NCBI GenBank assembly: GCA_946479055.1
Contig: CAMLEX010000062.1
Location: forward strand, 1 to 12,351
DNA length: 12,351 nt
Source of the DNA: an uncultured Bacteroidota bacterium
Lineage (GTDB): Bacteria > Bacteroidota > Bacteroidia > Chitinophagales > Chitinophagaceae
Direction: 5' to 3'
Shown here: positions 1-6,988 of the stretch, one piece after another
Layout of the letters: every line of letters begins with the position of its first letter
Position numbering within the stretch: position 1 is the stretch's first letter
Position numbers and translations under genes: made by a program
The notes under the pieces: generated by a model
What the model was told of the DNA's origin: nothing
The model's database searches: none
The model's input: the letters and a program-made list of their open reading frames with translations, nothing else

Positions 1-536
1 TTCCGATCTATAACTGCATTGTTGGTGGCGCTATTGATGCAAGATTTCTGCCATCCATACTGAAAGGCGTTATGGAGAAAATGCAGAACGGACCGTTGAC
101 GGGTTCATATGCCCGTGATATAAGGGTTTGTGTGTATGATGGAAAAATGCATCCGGTTGATAGCAATGATATATCCTTTAAGATAGCGGGTTTACAGGCT
201 TTCCGGCAGGCGTTTCAGCAGGCTGATCCCCAGATACTGGAACCTATCTATCATGTAGAAGTATTATGTCCGGATGATCTGACGGGTGCTGTGATGGGCG
301 ATCTGCAAAGCAGGCGTGCAATAGTGGAAGGAATAGACGCAGAGGGTCATTTTCAAAAAGTAAGTGCGAAAGTACCTTTAGCTGAAATGGATAATTATTC
401 TTCGTCGCTTCGCTCGATTACACAGGGAAGAGCAAAGTTTAAAATGAGTTTTCTTTCATACGAACCTGTTTTATTCGATATGCAGAAAAAATTGATAGAA
501 GAATATAGTAAGGCGGCGAAGGAAGAATTGGTGTAA
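1..536 (+). CDS. Elongation factor G-type translation factor, C-terminal part (5' end outside window)
   Basis: The reading frame is open from base 3 and gives the last 177 residues of an EF-G-family GTPase. EF-G drives ribosomal translocation in the cytoplasm. The fragment starts in domain IV (IVGGAID, KGVMEKMQNGPLTG, VYDGKMHPVDSN, FKIAG). It runs through domain V (EPIYHVEV, DLQSRRAIVEGID, KVPLAEM, LRSITQGRAKFKMSF, YEPV). The GTPase domain lies upstream of the window, so GTP-binding motifs cannot be judged. Domain V differs from typical housekeeping EF-G: RRAIVEG replaces the usual RRGxIxG, and AEMDNYSSSLRS replaces GEMFGYATDLRS. I therefore suspect a second EF-G paralogue rather than the main fusA product, and give no symbol. 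The ATG at 72 is internal, not the start. An intrinsic terminator follows 24 bp after the stop codon. Confidence 0.92.
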   Translation, partial: PIYNCIVGGAIDARFLPSILKGVMEKMQNGPLTGSYARDIRVCVYDGKMHPVDSNDISFKIAGLQAFRQAFQQADPQILEPIYHVEVLCPDDLTGAVMGDLQSRRAIVEGIDAEGHFQKVSAKVPLAEMDNYSSSLRSITQGRAKFKMSFLSYEPVLFDMQKKLIEEYSKAAKEELV

Positions 537-560
537 AGAAAAAACAACAACTTTGTTTAA

Positions 561-590
561 ATAGTCACTTTAGGGTGGCTATTTTTTTTT
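561..590 (+). terminator. Intrinsic terminator of the EF-G-type gene
   Basis: An 8-bp stem (561-568 atagtcac paired with 575-582 gtggctat, one T-G wobble) encloses a 6-nt loop. It is followed directly by an unbroken T tract to 590. It sits 24 bp after the stop at 536 on the same strand, the classic rho-independent layout. Confidence 0.85.
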
Positions 591-620
591 GTTTGTCGAG
601 CTGCTCCCAAATGTCCTCAT

Positions 621-687
621 GCCGTGGTTCGTGTCCAGGAACCAAACTTAGTGTTGCCAGAAATGGCTTGTCAACACGAACCACGGC
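621..687. repeat. Perfect 14-bp inverted repeat with 39-nt interior
   Basis: The left arm gccgtggttcgtgt (621-634) is the exact reverse complement of acacgaaccacggc (674-687). The interior holds further symmetry: tggttc (625-630) with gaacca (639-644), and gtgttg (651-656) with caacac (672-677). This allows alternative nested foldings. It lies after the EF-G terminator and next to repeat copy A. It has no T tract, so it is not an ordinary terminator. It may be a small mobile-element relic or a structured RNA/DNA element; function unknown. Confidence 0.7.
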
Positions 688-732
688 GCAACGGGTGTTA
701 CGATTATTAGCCCGGCTGCATTGCTACTAGTA

Positions 733-772
733 TCGTCGGTTGCGTCGCACTCTTGTACGTTCGGTAATTCTA
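733..772 (-). repeat. Interspersed intergenic repeat, copy A
   Basis: Read on the minus strand, this copy begins with agaattaccgaacg (758-771), identical over 14 bp to copy B. It continues into aagagtgcgacgcaac (739-754), identical over 16 bp to copy C. Similarity fades after about 733. It occupies the gap between the EF-G-type gene and the WG-repeat gene. A 64-codon minus-strand reading frame over 648-842 spans this repeat and the inverted repeat, and is judged non-coding. Confidence 0.75.
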
Positions 773-887
773 CTGGACATTCTGGAAGCTTTCCATCTTT
801 TGAGTTATTCAATTCAATCTGTTGGTGAGAAGAAAACACCAACAGCGGCGTAAAAGGGTAAAAGGAATGCTAAGTATTCCTGTTCAT

Positions 888-895
888 TATATTTG
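888..895 (+). promoter_or_regulatory. Possible Bacteroidota -7 box for the WG-repeat gene
   Basis: TATATTTG matches the TANNTTTG -7 consensus of Bacteroidota and ends 21 bp before the ATG at 917. No convincing TTG/TTTG -33 element sits 17-23 bp upstream, so the call rests on one box only. Confidence 0.3.
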
Positions 896-916
896 CCTTA
901 TTAATTTAGAAACACT

Positions 917-2221
917 ATGAAATATTGCTTACTTGTAGGGCTTTTTCTTTTTTCAACGCTTGTCAGCCTATGCCAAGAGTTGCTCGTACCATATCGAGCA
1001 AAAGATAAATGGGGATATTCTAACACCGAAGGCAAAATAATCATTCAACCAATATTCCAGTATGCATTTTTTTTCAAGATTGAAGAAATTGGAAATAAGG
1101 TTCTTGAGTTCGCAGAAGTTAGACTCAATAATAAAAATGGACTTATTGACAGGCAAGGAAAGTTAATTATTCCTTGTGCCTTTGATAAGTTTGATATCGC
1201 GGTTGGGGCATTTTGTCTCCCCGTTACTGCAAATGAAAAACATGGTCTTTACTCGCTACCAGATGGCAAGATGCTTTTAGACACGGTTTATACTTACATA
1301 CAACAAGAAGCTGGCGTTAGAGGTGATTTTAGTCTGTTTTTTCCAACAAACCGGGCTGGCAAAGTTGGCATTTATGATGGGTTTAGTCATAAGTGGCTTG
1401 CGAAACCCGATTTTGATGGAATTATTGCTTATAGCAGGAAGGAGGTTTTTGTTAAAAAAGAACAAAAACAATTTGTTTTAAATCTAAAGTCTGGAACGAT
1501 AACACCTTTTATTAAAATTAAAGATGAGGAAACGCTTGTTGCTGCTAAAATTGGGGAACCAATATCTAAAAATGAAAGTCCCAAGAAGACCGAAAGTGTT
1601 ACTAAAAATCTTCGGGAGATGTCTTTTGATTTAAACCAGCCAGAGATTATACACGAAAATGGGAAGTATGGATACCGGTTTATAGAAAGCTTCAAACGTG
1701 AAAAATCCCGTAACCGTGACTCAATGCCAACAATGCCGGACATCATAAATCCTCAATATGACAGCATTGATGCACAACGCGGATTTATGAACCGGCTTGC
1801 TGTCAGGCAAAATGGAAAATGGGGTATCGTTGATAGCAAGAATAGAGAAATCCTCCCAATTCAATACACAGGCTTCGACATATGGGCGTCTAATGCAAAT
1901 GAAGATATCTATGTCGTTCGTGTTGACACAAAGTTTGCTTTGATAGATAAGAACGGAGATACCCTTGTGCATGGTTGCGACGAAATTCGATTCAAGGGAG
2001 AATACCAACTGTTACGTCGTGGTAGACTATTTGGGGCATATATTGCAGGTAAAGGTAAGGGATACGAAAACACCTTCCGCCGTACCCTGATTCCTATACA
2101 ATATAACAAAATTGAGAGCGAAGTCATATTCTATCGAGGAAAGGTATATCCCTTTTTTTATGTCCAAAGTCAAAAAGGAAGCGGGTATCTGAGTCCCGAG
2201 GGTAAAGAGTACTTCGAATAA
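917..2221 (+). CDS. Secreted WG-repeat protein
   Basis: This 434-residue protein has an N-terminal signal peptide, with hydrophobic residues about 4-18 and likely cleavage after Cys19 before Gln-Glu. The context V-S-L-C is a poor lipobox, so a soluble periplasmic or secreted form is more likely than a lipoprotein. The body is built of degenerate WG repeats (KWGxxxxxGKxIIPxxFDxI). Copies are visible near residues 31-51, 73-93, 108-128, 149-169, 249-285, 301-321, 339-357, 371-400 and 420-430. A Lys/Glu-rich linker at about 200-235 lacks the pattern. WG repeats form beta-rich solenoid or propeller-like folds, usually thought to bind proteins or ligands. No catalytic domain is visible and no specific function can be assigned. 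The start is supported by the signal peptide; there is no Shine-Dalgarno sequence. It stands alone, flanked by repeat-bearing gaps. Confidence 0.85.
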   Translation: MKYCLLVGLFLFSTLVSLCQELLVPYRAKDKWGYSNTEGKIIIQPIFQYAFFFKIEEIGNKVLEFAEVRLNNKNGLIDRQGKLIIPCAFDKFDIAVGAFCLPVTANEKHGLYSLPDGKMLLDTVYTYIQQEAGVRGDFSLFFPTNRAGKVGIYDGFSHKWLAKPDFDGIIAYSRKEVFVKKEQKQFVLNLKSGTITPFIKIKDEETLVAAKIGEPISKNESPKKTESVTKNLREMSFDLNQPEIIHENGKYGYRFIESFKREKSRNRDSMPTMPDIINPQYDSIDAQRGFMNRLAVRQNGKWGIVDSKNREILPIQYTGFDIWASNANEDIYVVRVDTKFALIDKNGDTLVHGCDEIRFKGEYQLLRRGRLFGAYIAGKGKGYENTFRRTLIPIQYNKIESEVIFYRGKVYPFFYVQSQKGSGYLSPEGKEYFE

Positions 2222-2557
2222 CTGTGATACTCGATAGCTATTATTTCCCTGCCGAGTCTTCAATATTAAAGTTTCTCCGGCGATGTCTCGGCCAACAGTA
2301 TCTAATATCAAAATGAATTAAGTGGCCGGACTCGCCGTACATTTTAATAACCATTCCAACGACGAGTCCACCCCTCACAAGCCCAACGCAGTGAGACTAG
2401 TCTAAGAAACAAAATTGCATTCTAAATATGCTGAACAGAATTACCGAACGATGAAGAGTGCGACGTCCGCCCGGCTGAGCCATTCGGACGGGCAACAGAC
2501 GATGCCATGAAATACTATCGCTGGTAACATAATTTTTAATTTATCATTCAATATATT
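2222..2557. other. Convergent intergenic region (336 bp)
   Basis: This lies between the 3' ends of the WG-repeat gene and the lectin-like gene. It contains a 7-bp inverted repeat, ggactcg (2328-2334) and cgagtcc (2363-2369), a 10-bp palindrome agactagtct (2393-2402), and repeat copy B (2427-2527). No protein-coding frame is convincing and no T-tract terminator is obvious on either strand. Confidence 0.6.
2427..2527 (+). repeat. Interspersed intergenic repeat, copy B (with hairpin insertion)
   Basis: This is the most complete left end of the family: tatgctgaacaga (2427-2439), then agaattaccgaacg (2437-2450), then a block through gaagagtgcgac (2453-2464). Positions 2437-2464 match copy D at 26 of 28 bases. 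The right part, caacagacgatgc to atcgctggta (2493-2526), matches copy C. Between the two parts lie about 26 extra bases absent from copy C. They form a stem cgtccg (2464-2469) / cggacg (2485-2490) with an inner ggc-tga-gcc hairpin. Confidence 0.75.
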
Positions 2558-4894
2558 TTATCGCTTAATAATTTTGAAAACTTCCGGTTTTCCTGGTCCA
2601 TTGGATATCTGCACAAAATAAACGCCGCTTGTTAAAAAGCCCGCATCAACATTTGTTGTACCTTGACTGATTGTTTTCTGAAGCAATATGGCTCCCTGTG
2701 CATTTGTTATCGTTAACAGGCTTGGTGTAGTATATGATTGATTCACGATAAACTGCCTGGTAAAAACAGTCGGATATACCTGGAGCTTACCTTTTACTAT
2801 TATAGAACGTACTTCACTAAACGTTTGTTTACCGTCTTCATCAACCACCGCTATTTGATAATAGTTTGTTCCGTTTAAAGTAGTATTATCAGTATAGGTA
2901 TAGGTTATTTTACCATTATTGTCCATGGCTTTCATTGAACCTATTTTTCTAAAGCTGCTGCCATTATCACTGCGCAGCAGGTTATAATGACTTACATTTT
3001 CTTCCTGGTATACGGTCCAGTTGACAATGACACTGCTGCCTTTTTCTTTTAGTTGAAAGGTCAGGCCTTTTACGGGAAGTACAATGAAGGCATTTGTTAA
3101 TATCCTGCTGCCAGAAAGTACAATGCCGGGATCTGTTGGCAAACCGCCGTATTCAACCATCATACCAACTGAGATATTTAAAGGCATGTCATTCCATGTT
3201 CCTGGCACACCGCCGGAATACATTTTAAGGTAATGTTCACCACCAGCATTATTGGGCTCGCCACTGTACCAATTCATATATGTTCCTCCTGTCGCAGCAA
3301 CCGGCGAGCCATTGCCATATGAAATAGGTTGCCCTTTTTCGGGTCCTGTTACCCAATAGAATCTGCCTTCAGATGCATTCTGGTCTGCATAGGTCGTTGC
3401 TCCTGTAGCAGTATTGATCTCATTATATGCATCCGAACCACCAAGCCATCCATCAGAGACTAATTTTTGATAAATAAGTTCATTTTCCTGCTGACTGGTG
3501 ATGGTAGCCAGGTAGCCCTGAAGTCCCATATATGTTCTGGCTGCAGCGGCATCACGGGCTGCTGCCCAACTGGAAGTAGTAGCAGGTACATATTCATAGA
3601 AATGTCCGTTTGGTCCGGAGATCATATTGCCGGCAGAGAAGGTGACAGTTCTGTCGTTTGAACTCGGCGAGCTGGAAACAAATGTTACCGTACGGAATAA
3701 AGTTTGCCAGTCAGAAGGTTTGGCTGTGCCTGTAAAAGACAATACACCGGTGGCAGCGTTGTATGATGCCGTAACACCAGATGGTAAATTGCCTGTATAG
3801 GATAAGAGATCGCCAGAAGCGAAGTTGCTGGAAATAGTAAGCCTGGCATCAGTGATCATGCCACCCGATTTTAGTTCAAGCGCATTGTCTACCACTACAG
3901 AAGAGTTTAATGTATGATAATTTGAAGAGGAAGTTGGGATGAGGATGGTAGGCTTTACTACAACTGTTCTGCTATGTGTTACGTCCAAAGTCGGCTCACT
4001 TGACAAGCCAACAAATTCTACTATATAGCCATCAACATTATTCCAACCGCTAACTACATCATCGTTCCATCCACCACTTAGTTTCATTTCAGTATAATGT
4101 TCACCACTGCCCCAGTTATTGGGTTCTCCGGCATTCCAATTCATATACTGACCAAGCTGCACAACAGGATTGGTATTGCCTGTTGAAAACAGGGTACCAG
4201 CCTCCGGACCCGTAACCCAATAAAATTTGCCTTCAGCCTGATTCTGGTCTGCATAGGTTGATGTGCCGGTAGCGGCATTGATCAAACTATATTCATCCGA
4301 GGCTCCTATCCAGGCAGCGGCATTTACATCATTTGTGGGTATTAATCCTTGCACAAATTGATTTTCATTTGCGGATGTTGTTGTTGCCAAATAGCCTGTA
4401 AGACCAAAGTAATTTTTTGTGGCAGCATCTGCTTTTGCACTTGTCCACGATATATTCGTACCGGGAACATACTGATAGTAATGATTGTTGGTGGTGTTAA
4501 TGTAGGTGGAACCAAGATAAAACTCAATAACACGGTTACTGGCTCCTCTTGCGGTAGCTGTAAACGTTACCGATCTTAACAGAGCCTGGTAGTCACTTGA
4601 CGATGCACTACCTGTAAAGGTTAATAGGCCCGAACTATACGACCCCGTTACTCCGGAGGGTAGCAACGCACTTGTATAGCTTAAGATATCTCCGGAGACA
4701 TAGTTGGAAGTTATCGACACCCTGGCGCCGTCTATCGAATGTGTTGTTGTTATTACTACAGCATCATCGACTACAACAGGTGAAGCATCGTCGTCTGTTG
4801 ATACGGAAGAAGAAGAACCAGTAAAACTAACTTGAGCAAAAGAGGAAGTACAGCATAGATACATGCCTAGCAATAGGGGCAGGAGTTTTCTCAT
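2558..4894 (-). CDS. Secreted protein with two C-type-lectin-like domains and T9SS type A sorting domain
   Basis: I choose the ATG at 4894 (778 aa) because it gives a proper signal peptide, MRKLLPLLLGMYLCC to SSFA|Q. An in-frame upstream ATG at 4936 would put a polar stretch before it. Two similar units follow. Each has a beta-rich adhesin-like segment (SGDxLSYT, LTFTG or LSFTG, VTF; about 45-125 and 335-420), then a C-type-lectin-like domain (about 138-300 and 429-586). Both lectin domains keep W(I/L)GxSD, YADQN, G(K/R)FYWVTGPE, MNW, GEPNN and WND. EPN plus WND are the usual calcium/sugar-binding motifs, so glycan binding is likely. No cysteines are visible in the mature chain, so the usual lectin disulfides are missing. 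A fibronectin-III-like segment (about 604-700) and a Por-type sorting domain (about 703-778, ending FKIIKR) direct export by type IX secretion to the cell surface or medium. It is probably an adhesin or glycan-binding surface protein. Confidence 0.9.
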   Translation of the reverse strand: MRKLLPLLLGMYLCCTSSFAQVSFTGSSSSVSTDDDASPVVVDDAVVITTTHSIDGARVSITSNYVSGDILSYTSALLPSGVTGSYSSGLLTFTGSASSSDYQALLRSVTFTATARGASNRVIEFYLGSTYINTTNNHYYQYVPGTNISWTSAKADAATKNYFGLTGYLATTTSANENQFVQGLIPTNDVNAAAWIGASDEYSLINAATGTSTYADQNQAEGKFYWVTGPEAGTLFSTGNTNPVVQLGQYMNWNAGEPNNWGSGEHYTEMKLSGGWNDDVVSGWNNVDGYIVEFVGLSSEPTLDVTHSRTVVVKPTILIPTSSSNYHTLNSSVVVDNALELKSGGMITDARLTISSNFASGDLLSYTGNLPSGVTASYNAATGVLSFTGTAKPSDWQTLFRTVTFVSSSPSSNDRTVTFSAGNMISGPNGHFYEYVPATTSSWAAARDAAAARTYMGLQGYLATITSQQENELIYQKLVSDGWLGGSDAYNEINTATGATTYADQNASEGRFYWVTGPEKGQPISYGNGSPVAATGGTYMNWYSGEPNNAGGEHYLKMYSGGVPGTWNDMPLNISVGMMVEYGGLPTDPGIVLSGSRILTNAFIVLPVKGLTFQLKEKGSSVIVNWTVYQEENVSHYNLLRSDNGSSFRKIGSMKAMDNNGKITYTYTDNTTLNGTNYYQIAVVDEDGKQTFSEVRSIIVKGKLQVYPTVFTRQFIVNQSYTTPSLLTITNAQGAILLQKTISQGTTNVDAGFLTSGVYFVQISNGPGKPEVFKIIKR

Positions 4895-5156
4895 AAAAAG
4901 ATATTGGTGGTTTCGAAATAGGTAACTAAGAAACAATTTTTTAAGCTTATAAAAAAAAATAATATTGCTAAATAGCTATTTAAGGTTTAGCGCTCATGAC
5001 CAACCTTATCTTAAAAAGAATAATCCTTTCATCTTTCCGCCTACCTTATTAAATCAAAATAACTTACACCACCTGAATCATTATGAATTGAATGTGAAGG
5101 ATTTTTTATCTCTCCTGCTGTCGTAACTCACCTCTCAAATTGTCGCATTTACACTC

Positions 5157-5186
5157 TTGCTGTTACATAAATTAAAAGCAACTTTG
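5157..5186 (+). promoter_or_regulatory. Possible promoter for the MoaD-like/Asp-box gene pair
   Basis: TTG at 5157-5159 is followed after 19 bp by CAACTTTG (5179-5186). This is one base off the Bacteroidota -7 consensus TANNTTTG, and the spacing fits. It would leave a leader of about 150 nt before the ATG at 5344, longer than usual, so the call is tentative. Confidence 0.3.
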
Positions 5187-5224
5187 TAAAACATATTTGA
5201 AAATACGATTGAGGAGAAATCCAG

Positions 5225-5237
5225 TATGCTGAACAGA
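5225..5237 (+). repeat. Possible truncated fragment of the interspersed repeat
   Basis: tatgctgaacaga is identical over 13 bp to the left end of copy B (2427-2439); similarity stops soon after. It may be a remnant of the same repeat family or chance. No conserved 'gagtgcgac' core follows it. Confidence 0.25.
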
Positions 5238-5343
5238 TAATTAGCTGGTGAATCAGCTGCACTATTTTTATGAACGGGTTATTGTATAAAAGGATAGACA
5301 GTAATTTTATAGGAACTATCAACTGCGATAATTTATTATTAAA

Positions 5344-5616
5344 ATGCCAACGGTCAAATTTACTTATGCACTGAACAGATTTTTTAAGGGGTTGAAGGAT
5401 ACTCCGTCAAAAGGGAATTCACTGAAAGAGGTGCTTAAAGAAATTGAAAACAATTACCCTGGTATCCGCAGCTATATTCTGGATGATCAGGGAAGCCTGC
5501 GCAGGCATGTTAATATTTTTATTGATGGTGCGTTGATCAACGATCGTGTATCATTGAGTGACCGTTTTACTGAAAACAGTGAAATTTATATCATGCAAGC
5601 ATTGTCGGGAGGATAG
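5344..5616 (+). CDS. MoaD/ThiS-family ubiquitin-like small protein
   Basis: This is a 90-residue beta-grasp protein, about the usual length for MoaD-like sulfur carriers. It opens with a beta strand (TVKFTYALNRFF). A helix follows (SLKEVLKEIENNYPGI), then RRHVNIFIDGALINDR, and it ends in LSGG. The C-terminal Gly-Gly is the hallmark of MoaD, ThiS and small archaeal modifiers; it is adenylated by an E1-like enzyme and loaded as thiocarboxylate or conjugated. No MoaE, MoeB or thiazole gene is beside it. Its 3' partner, 25 bp downstream, is an Asp-box propeller protein, and the two are probably co-transcribed. A sulfur-carrier role linked to molybdenum cofactor is possible, since a molybdenum hydroxylase lies about 5 kb away, but the sequence does not show this. 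No clear ribosome binding site. Confidence 0.85.
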   Translation: MPTVKFTYALNRFFKGLKDTPSKGNSLKEVLKEIENNYPGIRSYILDDQGSLRRHVNIFIDGALINDRVSLSDRFTENSEIYIMQALSGG

Positions 5617-5641
5617 ATCAAAACTCATTAAATCCATCGTT

Positions 5642-6724
5642 ATGCAAAAAACAATTCTGCTTGGCACCCGCAAGGGTCTTATCGTTTATCAATTAAAAAA
5701 TAATCACTGGCAGGTTGAAAATCTTTTTTTTGAAGGAGCTCCTGTTTCCATTGCCTATGCTGATTCAAGAACAGGCACCTGGTGGGCCAGTCTCGACTTT
5801 GGACATTGGGGCGTAAAGCTACATCGCTCAACCGACAGGGGAGCTGTATGGGAAGAAATAGCAGCGCCGGCTTATCCTGAAGGCGAAGAAATTAAAGAAG
5901 GCGTTCCTGCGACTACCCGTTACATCTGGGCGATGGCGCATGGAGGTAAAAACTTTCTCTCAAGGTTATGGATTGGTACTGATCCCGGCGGCTTATTCGT
6001 CAGCGAAGATGCAGGTAATAGTTTTCAATTAGTGGAATCTTTATGGAAACATCCTACCCGCAAGGATGGATGGTTTGGCGGCGGTCGTGACCAGCCGGGC
6101 ATTCATTCTATAGTTGTCGATCCAAGAAATGAAAATCGTATTCATGTCGGCATTAGTTGCGCCGGCATTTTTGAAACCATCGATGCAGGCAAAACATGGG
6201 AAATAAGAAACAAAGGCATGCGGGCGGATTTTCTTCCCGACCCCAATGCGGAAACTGGTTATGATCCGCATATATTGGTGGCAGCTCCAACGAATCCTGA
6301 TGTGCTTTGGCAGCAAAATCATTGTGGTATTTTTCGGTCTACCGATGGCGCAAAAAATTGGGAAGATATAGGACAGCCCGAAGGCCCTGCAAAGTTTGGA
6401 TTTGCTATGGCAGTGGCTGATGACAATCCCGACCAGGCATGGGTGGCTCCGGCCAATAGCGACGAGACAAGAACTGCGATCAAAGGAGCTTTATGTATTT
6501 GTCGCACGGACGATGGTGGCAAGAGTTGGAAGGATTTTAGAAAAGGATTACCGCAGGAGAATTGTTTTGATATTGTATATCGTCATGCATTGGCTACATC
6601 AGGAGATGCATTAGCATTTGGCACCACTACCGGCAATTTCTTTTTTTCGCCCGACCGGGGCGAAAGCTGGCAAACGCTTAACAACTATCTGCCGATGGTG
6701 CATTCGGTGCAGTTTGTGGAGTAA
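5642..6724 (+). CDS. Cytoplasmic Asp-box (BNR/sialidase-like) beta-propeller protein
   Basis: The ATG at 5642 gives 360 residues beginning MQKTILLGTRKGL, the usual first strand of this family. An in-frame start at 5558 would overlap the upstream gene and add an unrelated segment. Asp boxes (S/T-x-D-x-G-x-x-W) are visible at about residues 63-70, 121-128 (Phe for Trp), 179-186, 233-240 (degenerate), 289-296 and 336-343. This fits a six-bladed propeller like those annotated as exo-alpha-sialidase, glycosyl hydrolase or WD40/YVTN/BNR-like proteins. There is no signal peptide or membrane segment, so it should be cytoplasmic. I do not see the arginine triad and FRIP motif of true sialidases, so the sialidase name should not be taken literally. 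It follows the MoaD-like gene by 25 bp, suggesting a shared transcript and perhaps a shared process. Substrate unknown. Confidence 0.85.
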   Translation: MQKTILLGTRKGLIVYQLKNNHWQVENLFFEGAPVSIAYADSRTGTWWASLDFGHWGVKLHRSTDRGAVWEEIAAPAYPEGEEIKEGVPATTRYIWAMAHGGKNFLSRLWIGTDPGGLFVSEDAGNSFQLVESLWKHPTRKDGWFGGGRDQPGIHSIVVDPRNENRIHVGISCAGIFETIDAGKTWEIRNKGMRADFLPDPNAETGYDPHILVAAPTNPDVLWQQNHCGIFRSTDGAKNWEDIGQPEGPAKFGFAMAVADDNPDQAWVAPANSDETRTAIKGALCICRTDDGGKSWKDFRKGLPQENCFDIVYRHALATSGDALAFGTTTGNFFFSPDRGESWQTLNNYLPMVHSVQFVE

Positions 6725-6734
6725 GAAGATTTTG

Positions 6735-6792
6735 ATACCAGCGACAGTACAAATTGCATCGCCTGTTGCGTCGCACTCTTTATCTTTCTGTT
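6735..6792 (-). repeat. Interspersed intergenic repeat, copy C
   Basis: Read on the minus strand it holds gcgaacagaaagat, then aagagtgcgacgcaac (6765-6780, identical over 16 bp to copy A), then aggcgatgcaatttgtact and gtcgctggtat. The last blocks match the right end of copy B without B's hairpin insertion, so C shows the uninterrupted core. It begins 10 bp after the stop of the Asp-box gene. Short open frames crossing it on both strands are judged non-coding. Confidence 0.75.
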
Positions 6793-6841
6793 CGCTGCTG
6801 TGCAATAAAAATAATTTCCTTCTTAATAATTATTTTTTTAT

Positions 6842-6878
6842 AGCCATCATATTTTAATGTGATGGCTTGTTCAATTTT
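6842..6878 (+). terminator. Hairpin after the Asp-box gene, probable terminator
   Basis: An 11-bp stem with one wobble (6842-6852 with 6857-6867; core agccatca/tgatggct) closes a 4-nt loop and is followed by tgttcaatttt. The T tract is imperfect. On the opposite strand an A-run follows, so plus-strand termination is the better reading. Confidence 0.5.
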
Positions 6879-6946
6879 GCATTGGAGTTAATTTATTTTT
6901 GGAACAAAGAATAGCGCCAAAGATGGCGTTATGGGCAACCCCAAAG

Positions 6947-6980
6947 TTTGCAACAGATGATAAAAAGTAAGGTAACTTTG
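6947..6980 (+). promoter_or_regulatory. Probable promoter of the WYL regulator gene
   Basis: TTTG (6947-6950) and TAACTTTG (6973-6980) match the Bacteroidota -33 and -7 elements, with a 22-bp gap within the accepted range. Transcription would start about 6986-6988, so the mRNA would be almost leaderless relative to the ATG at 6989. The boxes overlap an 8-bp inverted repeat, ccaaagtt (6941-6948) / aactttgg (6974-6981). An alternative -7 match, TATTTTTG (6894-6901), lies further upstream and would leave an 8-bp hairpin (6911-6918 / 6925-6932) in the leader. Confidence 0.5.
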
Positions 6981-6988
6981 GCAGACAA

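Larger units (their letters stand above)
537..916. other. Intergenic region (380 bp) holding terminator, inverted repeat and repeat copy A
   Basis: Beyond the terminator (561-590), the 14-bp inverted repeat (621-687), repeat copy A (733-772) and a possible promoter box (888-895), I see no credible gene. Open frames here are short, resemble no family, and run through the repeats. Confidence 0.7.
4895..5343. other. Divergent intergenic region (about 450 bp), no gene seen
   Basis: This separates the minus-strand lectin-like gene from the plus-strand MoaD-like gene, so it should hold both promoters. It is A+T-rich with long A/T runs near 4936-4962. A 12-bp palindrome aaatagctattt covers about 4972-4983. 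A near-consensus promoter (5157-5186) and a 13-bp match to repeat copy B (5225-5237) lie on the right side. I see no credible small open reading frame or structured RNA. Confidence 0.55.

Noticed and set aside
648..842. 64-codon minus-strand open frame
   Set aside because: It runs through the inverted repeat and repeat copy A, has no family resemblance and no plausible start context; the repeats explain the sequence.
968..2311. Several minus-strand open frames opposite the WG-repeat gene
   Set aside because: They are antisense shadows of a strongly supported plus-strand gene, without recognisable domains.
4895..4936. Longer start for the lectin-like protein
   Set aside because: The added residues precede a complete signal peptide that begins at the ATG at 4894.
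5130..5165. Possible extra repeat copy (gtcgca and cactctt split by four bases)
   Set aside because: Only two short pieces match, with an interruption inside the most conserved core; likely chance.
5558..5641. N-terminal extension of the Asp-box protein
   Set aside because: It overlaps the MoaD-like gene in another frame, and its residues do not fit the family, which begins at MQKTILLGTRKG (5642).
6041..6857. Short frames on both strands within and after the Asp-box gene
   Set aside because: Those inside are shadows of the propeller gene; those past 6724 run through repeat copy C and a hairpin.
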